Below, in pieces: positions 1 to 9,298 of a stretch of DNA of 64,000 nt; the stretch's first letter is position 1; each line of letters begins with the position of its first letter. The stretch is from the NCBI GenBank assembly GCA_041399085.1, contig JAWKTM010000020.1, positions 1 through 64,000 on the forward strand, given 5' to 3'. The stretch comes from JAWKTM01 sp041399085. Lineage in GTDB: Bacteria; Planctomycetota; Planctomycetia; Pirellulales; Pirellulaceae. A program made the translations under genes and the position numbers. The notes below the pieces were generated by a model. It was not told where the DNA came from. It saw only the letters and a program-made list of their open reading frames with translations, and ran no database searches.

Positions 1-202
1 CGGTTGCGTGGCGGCAAGGTGGCACTGTTTTTGATTGGAAACGCAAGACACGCTCATTGTGGAGCAACGGGCACTACTGATCGCAGTTCGGCGACCGGGT
101 TGCTGTTTCCATTGCTTTGGGGCTGCGGCTATAATCATCAACCGACGTTGATGGATTCGCGAGCTAGGACGGTACACACGACGGTTGATGAAGGGCGATG
201 GC

Positions 203-1657
203 ATGCTGACGGTAACTACGAACCCGCGGACTGGATCGAATGGCGCTTCGAGCGGGGCGGATTTTGGTCGGCGGGATTTTCTGCGGATCGGGGCTTTGTC
301 GCTGGGGTCGTTGACGCTGGCCGATTTGGTGGCGGCGCGAGCGGTGGCGGGCGAGGACTTTGTGCGGGATCGGTCCGTGGTGTTGCTGTATCTGTCGGGC
401 GGAGCCAGTCATATCGAGACGTTCGATCCGAAGCTGACCGCGCCGCCCGAGATTCGCAGCATGACGGGCGAAGCGGCGACGCCGATCCCCGGAGTTACGT
501 TCGGCGGCACGTTTCCTCAGTTGGCGCGGCTGGCCGATCGGATGGCGGTCGTGCGTTCGTTTCATCATGGCGTGGGCGATCATGTGAAGGCTCACGTGCA
601 TGTGTTGACGGGCGGCACCGATCCCGACGGCGCGGGGAATCGTGGCTTCAGCATGGGGTCGGCTTTCGCTCGGCTGCGCGGAGCGAATCATCCGGCCAGC
701 GGCTTGCCGACCTTCACCGTGGTGACTTCGCCCGAAGTGGACGGCCAGTATCGCAACGAGCAGGGGCGGCTGCTGAAGGGTTCGCAGCCCGGTTCGCTGG
801 GGTTGTCTTACGCTCCGTTTCACCACACGGGCGAAGACGACGACGCCGGTTCGCGACGCTCGCGCGGCAACAAAGGTGGTTCGCTGGCGGCGGACATGCA
901 ATTGAGTCTGCCGGCGGATCGATTCGACGACCGCCGTTCGCTGCTGCGGGAGCTAGACAATCTGAATCGGCAGATCGACGCTCGTGGCGGTTTGGCCGGC
1001 GTCGACAAGCTGAACGAGCAGGCGGCCAATTTGGTGTTGGGCGGCGCGGCCGCGGCCTTTGACGTGAAGGGCGAAGACCCGCGGTTGCTGCAGCGGTACG
1101 ACACCAGCCACATTCGCATCGGCCACAAGGTGTTTCGTCCGTCGACGCTCGGGCGGCAGATGCTGTTGGCTCGGCGGTTGTGCGAGGCGGGGTGCGGTTT
1201 CGTGACGGTTCACAGCGCCGGTTGGGATATGCACGCCGACGGCAACAATCCGGGGATTGTTAAAGGCATGGAGATGCTGGGCCGCTCGGTCGACAAGGCG
1301 GTCAGCGCGTTTCTGGAAGACGTGCGGCAACGCGGGCTGAGCGACAAAATTCTGCTGGTGATTACGGGCGATTTCGGTCGCACGCCGAAGGTGAACAGCC
1401 GGGGAGGTCGCGATCACTGGTCGCGTCTGGGTACACTGGCATTTGCCGGTGGCGGATTGAACATGGGCCAAGTGGTTGGCCAATCCGCTCGCGGCGCCGA
1501 CGTGCCGGCGACCGAGCCGTATACGACTTCGCATTTGATGGCGACCGTGATGCATTCGCTGTTTGACTTGGGCAAGCTGCGTTTGGCGTCGGGCGTGCCT
1601 CGCGAAGTGAAGCAGGCTTTTGAATCGGCCGCTCCGATTACGGAGTTGGTGGTTTAA
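203..1657 (+). CDS. DUF1501 domain protein with Tat signal
   Basis: This encodes a 484-aa DUF1501 protein of the large planctomycete family of secreted, sulfatase-fold-like proteins with no settled function. The N-terminus has a twin-arginine motif, RRDFLRIG, near residues 23-30, followed by a hydrophobic stretch, so Tat export is likely. The family motif LSGGASHIETFDPK lies near residue 60, and the conserved C-terminal segment with GDFGRTPKVN and GGRDHW is present. I chose ATG 203 because AAGGG sits 7 nt upstream; TTG 185 and ATG 188 are in frame but lack a better ribosome site. Genes of this family are usually paired with DUF1549/DUF1553 cytochrome-like genes, and one follows at 1925 on the same strand, separated by a tandem repeat. 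The family assignment is firm; the substrate is unknown. Confidence 0.9.
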   Translation: MLTVTTNPRTGSNGASSGADFGRRDFLRIGALSLGSLTLADLVAARAVAGEDFVRDRSVVLLYLSGGASHIETFDPKLTAPPEIRSMTGEAATPIPGVTFGGTFPQLARLADRMAVVRSFHHGVGDHVKAHVHVLTGGTDPDGAGNRGFSMGSAFARLRGANHPASGLPTFTVVTSPEVDGQYRNEQGRLLKGSQPGSLGLSYAPFHHTGEDDDAGSRRSRGNKGGSLAADMQLSLPADRFDDRRSLLRELDNLNRQIDARGGLAGVDKLNEQAANLVLGGAAAAFDVKGEDPRLLQRYDTSHIRIGHKVFRPSTLGRQMLLARRLCEAGCGFVTVHSAGWDMHADGNNPGIVKGMEMLGRSVDKAVSAFLEDVRQRGLSDKILLVITGDFGRTPKVNSRGGRDHWSRLGTLAFAGGGLNMGQVVGQSARGADVPATEPYTTSHLMATVMHSLFDLGKLRLASGVPREVKQAFESAAPITELVV

Positions 1658-1686
1658 GCGGAACGGCGCGAGACGTCCGGTATCGC

Positions 1687-1854
1687 GAAACCGGAGGGCT
1701 TGCGCCCTGCCGCTTGTGTGTGATTCGCGAAACCGGAGGGCTTGCGCCCTGCCGCTTGTATGCGATTTGTGAAACCGGAGGGCTTGCGCCCTGCCGCTTG
1801 TATGCGATTTGTGAAACCGGAGGGCTTGCGCCCTGCCGCTTGTGTGTGATTCGA
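1687..1854. repeat. Tandem repeat, four 42-bp units
   Basis: Four consecutive 42-bp units begin at 1687, 1729, 1771 and 1813. Each contains the core GAAACCGGAGGGCTTGCGCC. The units differ only in the last few bases (TGTGTGATTC versus TATGCGATTTGT). Inside each unit AGGGC-TTGC-GCCCT can form a short hairpin. The array lies between the DUF1501 and DUF1549 genes. Open frames on the minus strand across it are products of the 42-bp periodicity, not genes. Related, degenerate sequence occurs near 4970-5125 and 36484-36565. Confidence 0.9.
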
Positions 1855-1924
1855 TAGCTTGTTTGCGGACTGGTCTTGAGACGCCGGCGCCGATTCCGCT
1901 TTGCTTTGTTCCGAGTGATTGCCC

Positions 1925-4900
1925 GTGCGTGCTTCCACGATTGAGCTTTGGCTGCTGACGGCCTCATTTCTCCTGGCGACCGGTTCCGTGCGGGCCGCCG
2001 ATCGCGATCCAGCGGCTGCGGCGTTTCGCGACCGAGTCGCACCGATTCTGGAACGGCGTTGTTGGAGTTGCCATAACGACCAGGATCGCAAAGGCGGTTT
2101 GTCGCTGGAAACAGGCCAGTCGCTCGCGAAGGGTGGCGACAGCGGCGAAGTGGTTGTGGCGGGCGAGCCGGAATCGAGTTACTTGCTGGACCTGATCACT
2201 TCGGTCGATGGCCAAGCCGAGATGCCGAAGGAAGCCGAGCCGCTCTCGGCCGCCGAAGTCGCGACGATCCGCGACTGGATCGCGAGCGGCGCCGTTTGGC
2301 CGGCGGACTTTCGTTTACAAGAGCCGACGGTTTCCGATACGGATTGGTGGTCGTGGCGCGAGTTGACTCGGCCCGAGCCGCCGTCGCTTTCGCCGGACGA
2401 TGCGGCGTGGGTGCGAACGCCGATCGACGCGTTCGTGGTGACCAAGCTGCGCGAGAAGGGGCTGAGCCCGTCGCCCGCGGCCGAGCGGCGCGCGTTGATT
2501 CGGCGGCTGTCGTTCGACTTGATCGGGCTGCCGCCGACGCCGGACGAGGTCGAGGCGTTCGTCGAAGACCGCGACCCGCGGGCTTACGAGCGGCTGGTCG
2601 ACCGGTTGCTCGAATCGCCTCGGTACGGCGAACGCTGGGCGCGGCATTGGCTCGACGTGGCTCACTACGGCGACACGCACGGCTACGACAAGGACAAACC
2701 GCGGCCGAACGCTTGGCCGTATCGCGACTACGTGATTCGTTCGTTCAACGACGACAAACGTTACAGCCAATTCGTGCGCGAGCAGATCGCTGGCGACGTG
2801 CTGTTTCCGGCGAGTCCCGACGGTTTGATCGCCACGGGTTTTATCGCTTGCGGGCCGTGGGATTTCATTAGCCACGTGGAAGTGCCCGAGGCGAAGATCG
2901 ACGGGCAGATCGCTCGCAGCTTGGATCGCGACGACATGGTTCGCGTGGCGATGGAGACGTTTAACAGTGTCACGATCGGCTGTGCTCGCTGTCATAACCA
3001 CAAATTCGATCCGGTGACGCAGCACGATTATTACGCGTTGCAGGCGGTGTTCGCGGCGGTCGACCGAGCGGATCAGGCTTACGATCCCGATCCGCAAGTG
3101 CATCAACAACGACGCGAATTGTTGCGGCGGCAGTTTGAATTGGAGAACGAGCGACGCGCATTCGACGCGGAGATTCAGCGGTTGGCGGGCGACGAATTGA
3201 AGTCGCTGGACCAGAAGATCTCGCAACTGGAATCGAGCACACAGGGCAACGAACGGCCCGAGTTCGGCTGGCACAGCGGGATCGAGCCGCGCGACTCGGC
3301 GGTGAAGTGGGTGCAAGTCGACTTGGGGCGAACCGTGAAGCTGGATCGAGTCGCGATCGTCGGCTGTCACGATACGTTTAACAACATCGGCGCGGGGTTC
3401 GGTTTTCCCGTGCGATTTCGCGTGGAGTTGTCGGACGATGCGACGTTCGGCGGCGAGTCGCGCGTGCTGCTGGATCGGACGAACGCGGATGTGCCGAACC
3501 CGGGCGTCGAGCCGCAAGTGATCTCGGCCGACGGCGCGGCGGGGCGTTATGTGCGAGTGACCGCCACTCGATTGTCGCCTCGGCAAAACGATTTCATTTT
3601 CGCGTTGGGCGAACTTCAGGCGTTCGACGAACGAGGGAGCAACGTGGCGCTCAACGCCGCGGTGACTTCGCTCGATTCGATCGAAGCGCCCGTGCGTTGG
3701 GCCCGAAAGAATTTGACCGACGGCTATCACTACGGCATGGGACGCAGCGACGAGGCGAAGCAGCAATTGGCCACGATGCGCCGCGAGCGCGAGTCGCTCG
3801 TGGCGAACGCTCTTGTGCCAGAACGCCGAGCTCGTCGTGCCAAGGTGGAAGCCGAGCTGACGGATATCGACGCGCGGTTGAAGCAGCTCCCCGCGCCGTC
3901 GCTGGTCTATTCGGCGGCGACTCAGTTCAAGCCGCAAGGGAATTTCAAACCGACGGGCGGCCAGGCGCGCGAGATTCGGTTGCTGCGGCGCGGCAATGTG
4001 GTGATGCCGGACGAAGTCGTCGAGCCGGATCGTTGGCCGCGATGCCGACGCTGGCCGATCATTTTCAATTGTCTGGCGACGGCAATGAAGGCGAACGGCG
4101 CGCGCGCTGGCGAATTGGTTGACCGACGTGCGGAATCCGTTGACTTGGCGAACGATCGTGAATCGCGTGTGGCTGTATCACTTCGGCCGCGGATTGGTCG
4201 ATACGCCCAACGATTTCGGGCGAATGGGACAGATGCCGACGCATCCCGAGTTGCTGGACTGGATGGCGGTCGAGTTTCGCGACGGCGAGCAATCGCCGAA
4301 GCAGTTGCATCGGTTGATTTGGTAACAGCCGCCACGTATCGGCAAAGCTCGGTGGATCGCGATGAATGTTCCTCGGTGGATGCCGACAACTGCTGGCTCT
4401 GGCGAATGAACCGCCGGCGGCTGGATGCCGAATCGATTCGCGACGCCGTGCTGCTCGTGAGCGGCTCGTTGGACACGAAGATGTACGGCCCGGGCTTTCA
4501 AGATTTCGTGATCGAAAAGCCCGAGCATTCGCCCCACTATCAATATCACTTGCACGATCCGACCGACCCACGAACGCATCGGCGGTCGATCTACCGTTTC
4601 ATCGTGAGATCGCAGCAACAGCCGTTCATGACGACGTTGGACTGTGCCGACCCGTCGATGCAGGAAAAGCGAAACGAGACGGTCACGCCGCTGCAATCGC
4701 TGGCGATGCTGAACAACAAGTTCATGGTGGCGATGGCCGAACGATTCGCCGGGCGACTGGCGGCGGAGGCGTGACGGAGCTGGACGAGCAAGTCCGTTTG
4801 GGTTTGCGGCAGACGATGAGTCGCCCGGCCAGCGACGCGGAAGTGCGTGAGTTCACCGAGTTCGCTCGCCAACACGGATTGCCAAACGCCTGCCGCGTGA

Positions 4901-4935
4901 TGCTGAACTTAAATGAGTCTGTATTTCTGGACTAA
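1925..4935 (+). pseudogene. PSCyt1/DUF1549/DUF1553 cytochrome-type protein, frameshifted
   Basis: This would encode a protein of about 1000 aa. In order it has a signal peptide, a PSCyt1 cytochrome-like domain with a CWSCH heme site (near residue 48), DUF1549, a second CARCHNHKFDP heme-like motif, a discoidin-like (F5/8 type C) insert around residues 440-560, and DUF1553. The 3' third is split over three frames. Restoring one base at each of four sites gives continuous family sequence: near 4028 (GGG to GG in EPGSLAAMPT), near 4100 (GCGCGCGC run), near 4318 (TTTT to TTT, before LVTAATYRQSS) and near 4773 (GG to G, before VTELDEQVRLG). The DUF1553 core NPLTWRTIVNRVW is intact in the middle frame. 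The start may be GTG 1925 or TTG 1919. The family is typically found beside DUF1501 genes, as here. It is either a real pseudogene or carries sequence errors. Confidence 0.85.
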
Positions 4936-4967
4936 GTGCCCGCCCACGAATCAACAACCATGCAGCG

Positions 4968-5125
4968 GCACGCGAGCCGTCCGGTAACGCGAAACCGAGG
5001 GCTGCGCCCTACCGCCCGATGGTGGGTTCCATGCAAGCGGCACGCGAGCCGTCCGGCAACAACAACCATCCAAACCGTCCGGTGCCAAACTGAGGTCGCG
5101 GCCCTACCGCTCCGATGGTGGGTTA
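4968..5125. repeat. Degenerate copies of a GCGGCACGCGAGCCGTCCGG repeat
   Basis: GCGGCACGCGAGCCGTCCGG occurs twice (near 4970 and 5038), and CCGATGGTGGGTT occurs twice (near 5018 and 5112). Between them lies CGAAACCGAGGGCTGCGCCC, a relative of the 42-bp unit at 1687-1854. The same GCGGCACGGCGCGAGCCGTCCGGT phrase recurs near 36540. These are intergenic dispersed repeats without coding evidence. Confidence 0.7.
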
Positions 5126-6378
5126 TTCGCGGACGGGGCCAATGATGCGTCGCTCTGGGCTGCTGGCGATTCGACCGCGGCCGGAGTTGCCGTTTGTTCG
5201 GCGGCCGCGGCGAGGATTTCCGCCGTGACGACTTGAGCTGGATTGCGGCTCCGCCACAGCGACAACGCACGGCCAGCGTGCGTCAGATACGTGTAGTAGT
5301 CCAGCGTCTCTTGCTCGCTGAGTTCGTCGATCGTGCGGACCAGCCACTGTCCGGCGGCGGCCAACACGTGACGCGGCGGGTGCAATTCTTCGGGTGCGAG
5401 CGACCACCATTCCAGCGCGTGGCCCGTCGCGAGAATGCGTTCGGCGATGCGGTCGCCTTCGCGTTCAGTTGGCGTCGGGCTCTCGGGCGTTTGCAGCGGC
5501 CAGCCGTCGTTCCAGAACCCCTCGGGATGTTGATGCTGAACCAGCAACTGCGTGGCGTTGGCCAGAAACTCCATGATCTCTTCGCGCGTGGCCGGCTCCA
5601 GAATCGAAATCTGATCGTCGATCCGCAGAAACATTACCAGCGTGTGCAAGCGATGATTGCCGAAGCAAACGCCGCGCGGCAGCCGCTCGCGCATGATTCG
5701 CTGCGCCACCAAGTCGAACGTCATCTGCTGGCCCTCGGTCGTCGTCCAGCTTCGTTCGGGCGGCAGGAACAGCGCGTAGGTCAACGCCGACCATTCGTAC
5801 TCGATCTGATTGATGCTGAATTCACGCAGCGATTGCTCGACCAATTCGCGAAACGTCGTTTCCCGCGTGGGCAACACGACCGGATGATCCAGCGGCGTGC
5901 CGACCTCGGCCAAGCAAGCCATCGTGTGATCGACGTGCGAGCTAGTGCGGTTGCCTTGCTGTGTGCGGACGCTGACACCCGGTCGGTCGTCAAGCAGCAG
6001 CGGCGGTTCGTCCTCGCCGTAGACCTTGGCGAACTCGCCGTGATTCAGCAGCAACCGCCGCATCCCGTAGCCCGAGAAGTACGCCGGATCATCGCCGAAG
6101 TCCGCTCCCAGCGTCCAGAAACGCAGCGCATGGTCGACGTGGTTGATTTTGGTTTTCTCGGACTCGAAGCGCGGCCGCAGTTTCGTCAACACGCGGTCGA
6201 GCTGCTCGTCGGTGATGACCACGTTGTAGTCGTAAGTCGGCTCGACCGTGAGCGGCTCGTCGCGCAACGTCGGCAATGCCCGCGTGGCGGTCAGCGCCTG
6301 AGCTCGATACGCTCCGGCCGCGACGACCACGCACAGCAGCACGGCATGAACCATTAAGAACAGGCGATTAGTGAGCAT
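5104..6378 (-). CDS. Secreted/anchored protein, possible alpha-toroid fold
   Basis: This 424-aa protein has an N-terminal hydrophobic segment (residues 5-25) that looks like a signal peptide or anchor. I do not recognise a named family. The rest is rich in helical sequence with repeated aromatic/glycine motifs such as GFWNDGW, GYGMRRLLL and GVCFGNHRLHTLV, reminiscent of alpha/alpha-toroid proteins (prenyltransferase or squalene-cyclase folds). That fold is only an inference. The C-terminal 35 residues are Ala/Pro/Ser-rich and probably disordered. ATG 6378 has AAGGAT upstream. It lies 57 bp downstream of the membrane protein gene at 6436-8214 on the same strand, so the two are probably co-transcribed. 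Confidence 0.75.
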   Translation of the reverse strand: MLTNRLFLMVHAVLLCVVVAAGAYRAQALTATRALPTLRDEPLTVEPTYDYNVVITDEQLDRVLTKLRPRFESEKTKINHVDHALRFWTLGADFGDDPAYFSGYGMRRLLLNHGEFAKVYGEDEPPLLLDDRPGVSVRTQQGNRTSSHVDHTMACLAEVGTPLDHPVVLPTRETTFRELVEQSLREFSINQIEYEWSALTYALFLPPERSWTTTEGQQMTFDLVAQRIMRERLPRGVCFGNHRLHTLVMFLRIDDQISILEPATREEIMEFLANATQLLVQHQHPEGFWNDGWPLQTPESPTPTEREGDRIAERILATGHALEWWSLAPEELHPPRHVLAAAGQWLVRTIDELSEQETLDYYTYLTHAGRALSLWRSRNPAQVVTAEILAAAAEQTATPAAVESPAAQSDASLAPSANNPPSER

Positions 6379-6435
6379 CGCGTGGATCCTTGAACCGAAT
6401 GTTTTTGTAAGTGTCGCAGGCGGCGGGCGGTGTGA

Positions 6436-8214
6436 CTAATTGCTGGATTCAGCCGCGGCCGGATCGGCGGCCGCATCGTCCGACGGTTCCGTCGGTTCGG
6501 CAGCGTCGGCGGCTGATTCGGACGCCGTCGCGACAGTGGGCTCGCGACGGACCAAGACCAACGCCATCTCATCTTCGTGGACGATCTCCCAAGCCGAACT
6601 GCGTCGAGCCGAGCGAGCCAGCGTCGCTTGCTTGTCCTTGTCGACGATCATCGCCTTGGTGTTGTAACGATCCAGTGCGTTGGTCCAGCCGCTAACTCCC
6701 GCGCTGACCGCTTGATAGTCTCGCCATACCTGCCGCGGCGCGAGATGCAAATTCGTGGTCATGAACGGCCGCAAACCTTCGGGCCCGTCCCACACTAGCC
6801 AATCGCCCCACCATTGCGGACAGAATGTGAGTCCGGCTGGCGTCGGATTCTCGCGCAAATAAGCGGTCAGTTCGTGCGGCGTATCGTTGTCGTAGAGCAA
6901 CTGAGGCTGACGCGGTTCGTCGCCCACAACCGGACGGCCGATCGGGGACAAAGCGAACACGATCCAAACCAGCAACAAACCAATCAACGTGTAATTAAAC
7001 GTCCGGCCGCGTCGCATGCCGAACTGTTCTTGCGGCGCCTCGTCCAATTCCAGCGGAACTTCCCATTCGCGCCACCGAGCTGGCACGAAACGATTCCACA
7101 GGTCCGTGAGATGCGGAACGATCACATATACAAACGACATGGCGTACCAAGACATCATGCGGACGCCGGTGATCGCGGCCAACGTGAACAGCCCCAGCAG
7201 CAACACGTCGGCGGCACGAACTCGTTGGCGGCTGTGTCGCAACACCACCAGCAGCACCACCCACGACAGCGCGAACTCACGTCCGCCAACGCCCAAGATC
7301 GTCAACGGCCGCCATTCCAGCACGTCCTTCAGGTTCTCGTTGTTCGCAAACCACAGCGTGTAAAGCAACAAATCGAGGCCGTAAGGATTCAGCAATGTCG
7401 CGGCAACGCCCAATTCCAACAGATACAGGCGACGTCGCACTGCTTTGTCTGCCAGCGATCGGACGAAATCACGAGTGTGCCAAAGTGAATCGATCAACGC
7501 ACCGGCGAACATGCAAAACAACAACGCCAATCCGCATACGAACGAACCATGTAGATTCGCCCACACGGCCATCAACACGGGCACGGCAATCCACGGCAGC
7601 CACGTGCCGCGCGATTTCGCGTCGCCACGATCGTCGTCCGAATTCGTCGCGTTGGCTCGAGCTCGATTCTGTTCGCTGGCGAATACCCACAGCAACAAGG
7701 CGAAACACAGAACGCCGAAGTTCTCCGGCCGGATCGTGCCTAGCCGACTGAGTCCGACGATCAGAATGCCCAGCAGGCCGAGCAGCATCACACCGATGCG
7801 ATGCGACTGGAGCCAGAAAACCCGCGTCATCACGGCCAGCGACGCGATGCTGACCAGCGCGAACAGCGTCGAAAGCGCCTCGGGCCCGCCCGCTTGTTCC
7901 GCCGCCGCGAAAATCACTTGCGACAACCACGCGGAATCGACCACTCGCATTCCCTCGGCCAACGGCAACACCGGATCGGCAGTGGGCAAAGCGCGGTGTT
8001 CCAAAATCCACTGGCCGTAAGCCACGTGTCCCCAAAGATCCGTGGCTCGCAGCGGCATGTAGTTGAACGTCATGAACAGCACGCCGAACACCGCCACGAC
8101 GCCCAGATGGATCGGCGCAAGCGCCCACTCCGGCCCCAATTTGGGCTCCAGCACGATTTCATTCGTGGCTGGTGATTCGATTTGTTGTTCTTCTTCGAGT
8201 TCAGTCGATGCCAT
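6436..8214 (-). CDS. Polytopic membrane protein, glycosyltransferase-like topology
   Basis: This encodes a protein of about 592 aa with an acidic N-terminal tail and roughly ten hydrophobic segments through residue 420, for example GVVAVFGVLFMTF and MLLGLLGILIVGL. A soluble C-terminal part contains RPFMTTNLHLAPRQVW and YNTKAMIVDKD, ending in an Ala/Asp/Glu/Pro-rich tail. The layout resembles PMT/GT-C-type planctomycete membrane proteins of unknown substrate, but I see no decisive catalytic motif. I prefer ATG 8214 over ATG 8250 because GGGGGAA precedes it. It is the first gene of a probable two-gene unit with 5104-6378. Confidence 0.75.
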   Translation of the reverse strand: MASTELEEEQQIESPATNEIVLEPKLGPEWALAPIHLGVVAVFGVLFMTFNYMPLRATDLWGHVAYGQWILEHRALPTADPVLPLAEGMRVVDSAWLSQVIFAAAEQAGGPEALSTLFALVSIASLAVMTRVFWLQSHRIGVMLLGLLGILIVGLSRLGTIRPENFGVLCFALLLWVFASEQNRARANATNSDDDRGDAKSRGTWLPWIAVPVLMAVWANLHGSFVCGLALLFCMFAGALIDSLWHTRDFVRSLADKAVRRRLYLLELGVAATLLNPYGLDLLLYTLWFANNENLKDVLEWRPLTILGVGGREFALSWVVLLVVLRHSRQRVRAADVLLLGLFTLAAITGVRMMSWYAMSFVYVIVPHLTDLWNRFVPARWREWEVPLELDEAPQEQFGMRRGRTFNYTLIGLLLVWIVFALSPIGRPVVGDEPRQPQLLYDNDTPHELTAYLRENPTPAGLTFCPQWWGDWLVWDGPEGLRPFMTTNLHLAPRQVWRDYQAVSAGVSGWTNALDRYNTKAMIVDKDKQATLARSARRSSAWEIVHEDEMALVLVRREPTVATASESAADAAEPTEPSDDAAADPAAAESSN

Positions 8215-8321
8215 ACCAATTTTCCCCCAGTGCCCGCCGGTTTGTCCCATCTTAATTGAATGGGGGCATTCGTCGAGGAATTTGAGACGAAGAAGCGCAA
8301 TTAGGCTTCAGCGGAAAGAGA

Positions 8322-8993
8322 TCACCAGTCCGCCGAGTCGAGCTCGTCTAGTAACTGGTCCAGACGAGCCTCCATCGCATCGTCGTCATCATTGTCCGAT
8401 TTCGGCGCCTCGGCCGATGGTGGCGACGCACTCGGTTGGGGTTCCGGCGATGGCGGCTCCGCCGTTTGAGGATTGGGGGCAAGCGGAACAACCGGCGCGG
8501 TTGGAGCGGAAGGGCGCTCTGTCGCGGGCTTGGCCAATCCGCCAAGTGCCAGCGAAACGGTTTGCACCGAAGCTTCCTCGCGAATCCGGTTGATTTCGTC
8601 CAGCACCGCGTCGGCGCTGTCGGCCTCCGCGAGATTCAGGCAGAAGATGAACCGCTGAGCTTGTGGGCCGGACGCCGCCGAATCAACCGTCGCGGCCGGA
8701 TTGTGCGTCGGGACAAGTCGATGTCGACCCGGCCGCCCGGCGATGCCGCGCGACTTCAGTGCCGCGAAAGCTTCGGGCTCCGGGGACCAATTTAACAACA
8801 CCATGTCTCCCTTCACCCCCTCCAGACACAACAACCCCGTGCTGCCAGGCTCCAAGTGCTCCAAATGCGGCACGAGCGAGACATCAATTCCCCGCTCGAA
8901 CAGCAACCGCGTCGCCAATTCCTCCTCGAAATCCCGCCGAGCAGGATCGCTATTGGGCGATTGCGAAATGATGACAACAATCCGGCGAGCCAT
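8322..8993 (-). CDS. Hypothetical protein with acidic proline-rich C-terminus
   Basis: This is a 223-aa soluble protein of unrecognised family. The first 150 residues (from MARRIVVIISQSPNSDP) alternate beta strands and helices, suggesting a small alpha/beta domain. Residues 155-205 are Pro/Ala/Ser-rich, followed by an acidic stretch (SDNDDDDAMEARLDQLLDEL). No catalytic motif is evident. It is transcribed divergently from the lipid-transport operon starting at 9299, with a 305-bp intergenic region, and lies about 110 bp upstream of the membrane protein gene on the same strand. Confidence 0.65.
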   Translation of the reverse strand: MARRIVVIISQSPNSDPARRDFEEELATRLLFERGIDVSLVPHLEHLEPGSTGLLCLEGVKGDMVLLNWSPEPEAFAALKSRGIAGRPGRHRLVPTHNPAATVDSAASGPQAQRFIFCLNLAEADSADAVLDEINRIREEASVQTVSLALGGLAKPATERPSAPTAPVVPLAPNPQTAEPPSPEPQPSASPPSAEAPKSDNDDDDAMEARLDQLLDELDSADW

Positions 8994-9298
8994 AGGGAAC
9001 GGTGGGCTTTACGTAGGCGGGGAAGGTGGGCGGGATGAAACCGACGGACGAGCGGCGGATTCCGAGGGAAGCTCCCACCTTACTTGGCCACTGTTCCGCG
9101 TCCAAGTCCCGCGAGTGGCCGCATACGCGACGCGTTGACCTTGCGATGCTCGCTTCCTACCGATACGACACGCATGACGGAACAACCGTCACAATCGGCA
9201 AAGTCAGCTCAAGTTTCCAGTTCGGCTTTGTCGATAACCTGAGTCGATACGGTGGCGCTGCGCCCGCAAGGGCCCCCGGATTCACGCGAGAGGCAACG
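8994..9298. other. Divergent intergenic region
   Basis: This 305-bp stretch separates the minus-strand hypothetical gene from the plus-strand MlaE-type permease. It must hold promoters for both directions. I could not identify a convincing -35/-10 pair or a structured element. An open frame runs through it in the permease frame, but the Shine-Dalgarno GAGAGG just before ATG 9299 argues for the later start. Confidence 0.4.

Noticed and set aside
4..1062. 352-codon open frame overlapping the DUF1501 gene
   Set aside because: It reads low-complexity Gly/Arg/Ser sequence in a shifted frame of a well-supported gene and has no ribosome site.
1687..1854. Possible CRISPR array
   Set aside because: The 42-bp units abut directly with no spacers.
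2315..3937. 540-codon minus-strand open frame
   Set aside because: It is antisense to the DUF1549 gene and Arg/His-rich; a GC-rich shadow with no domain.
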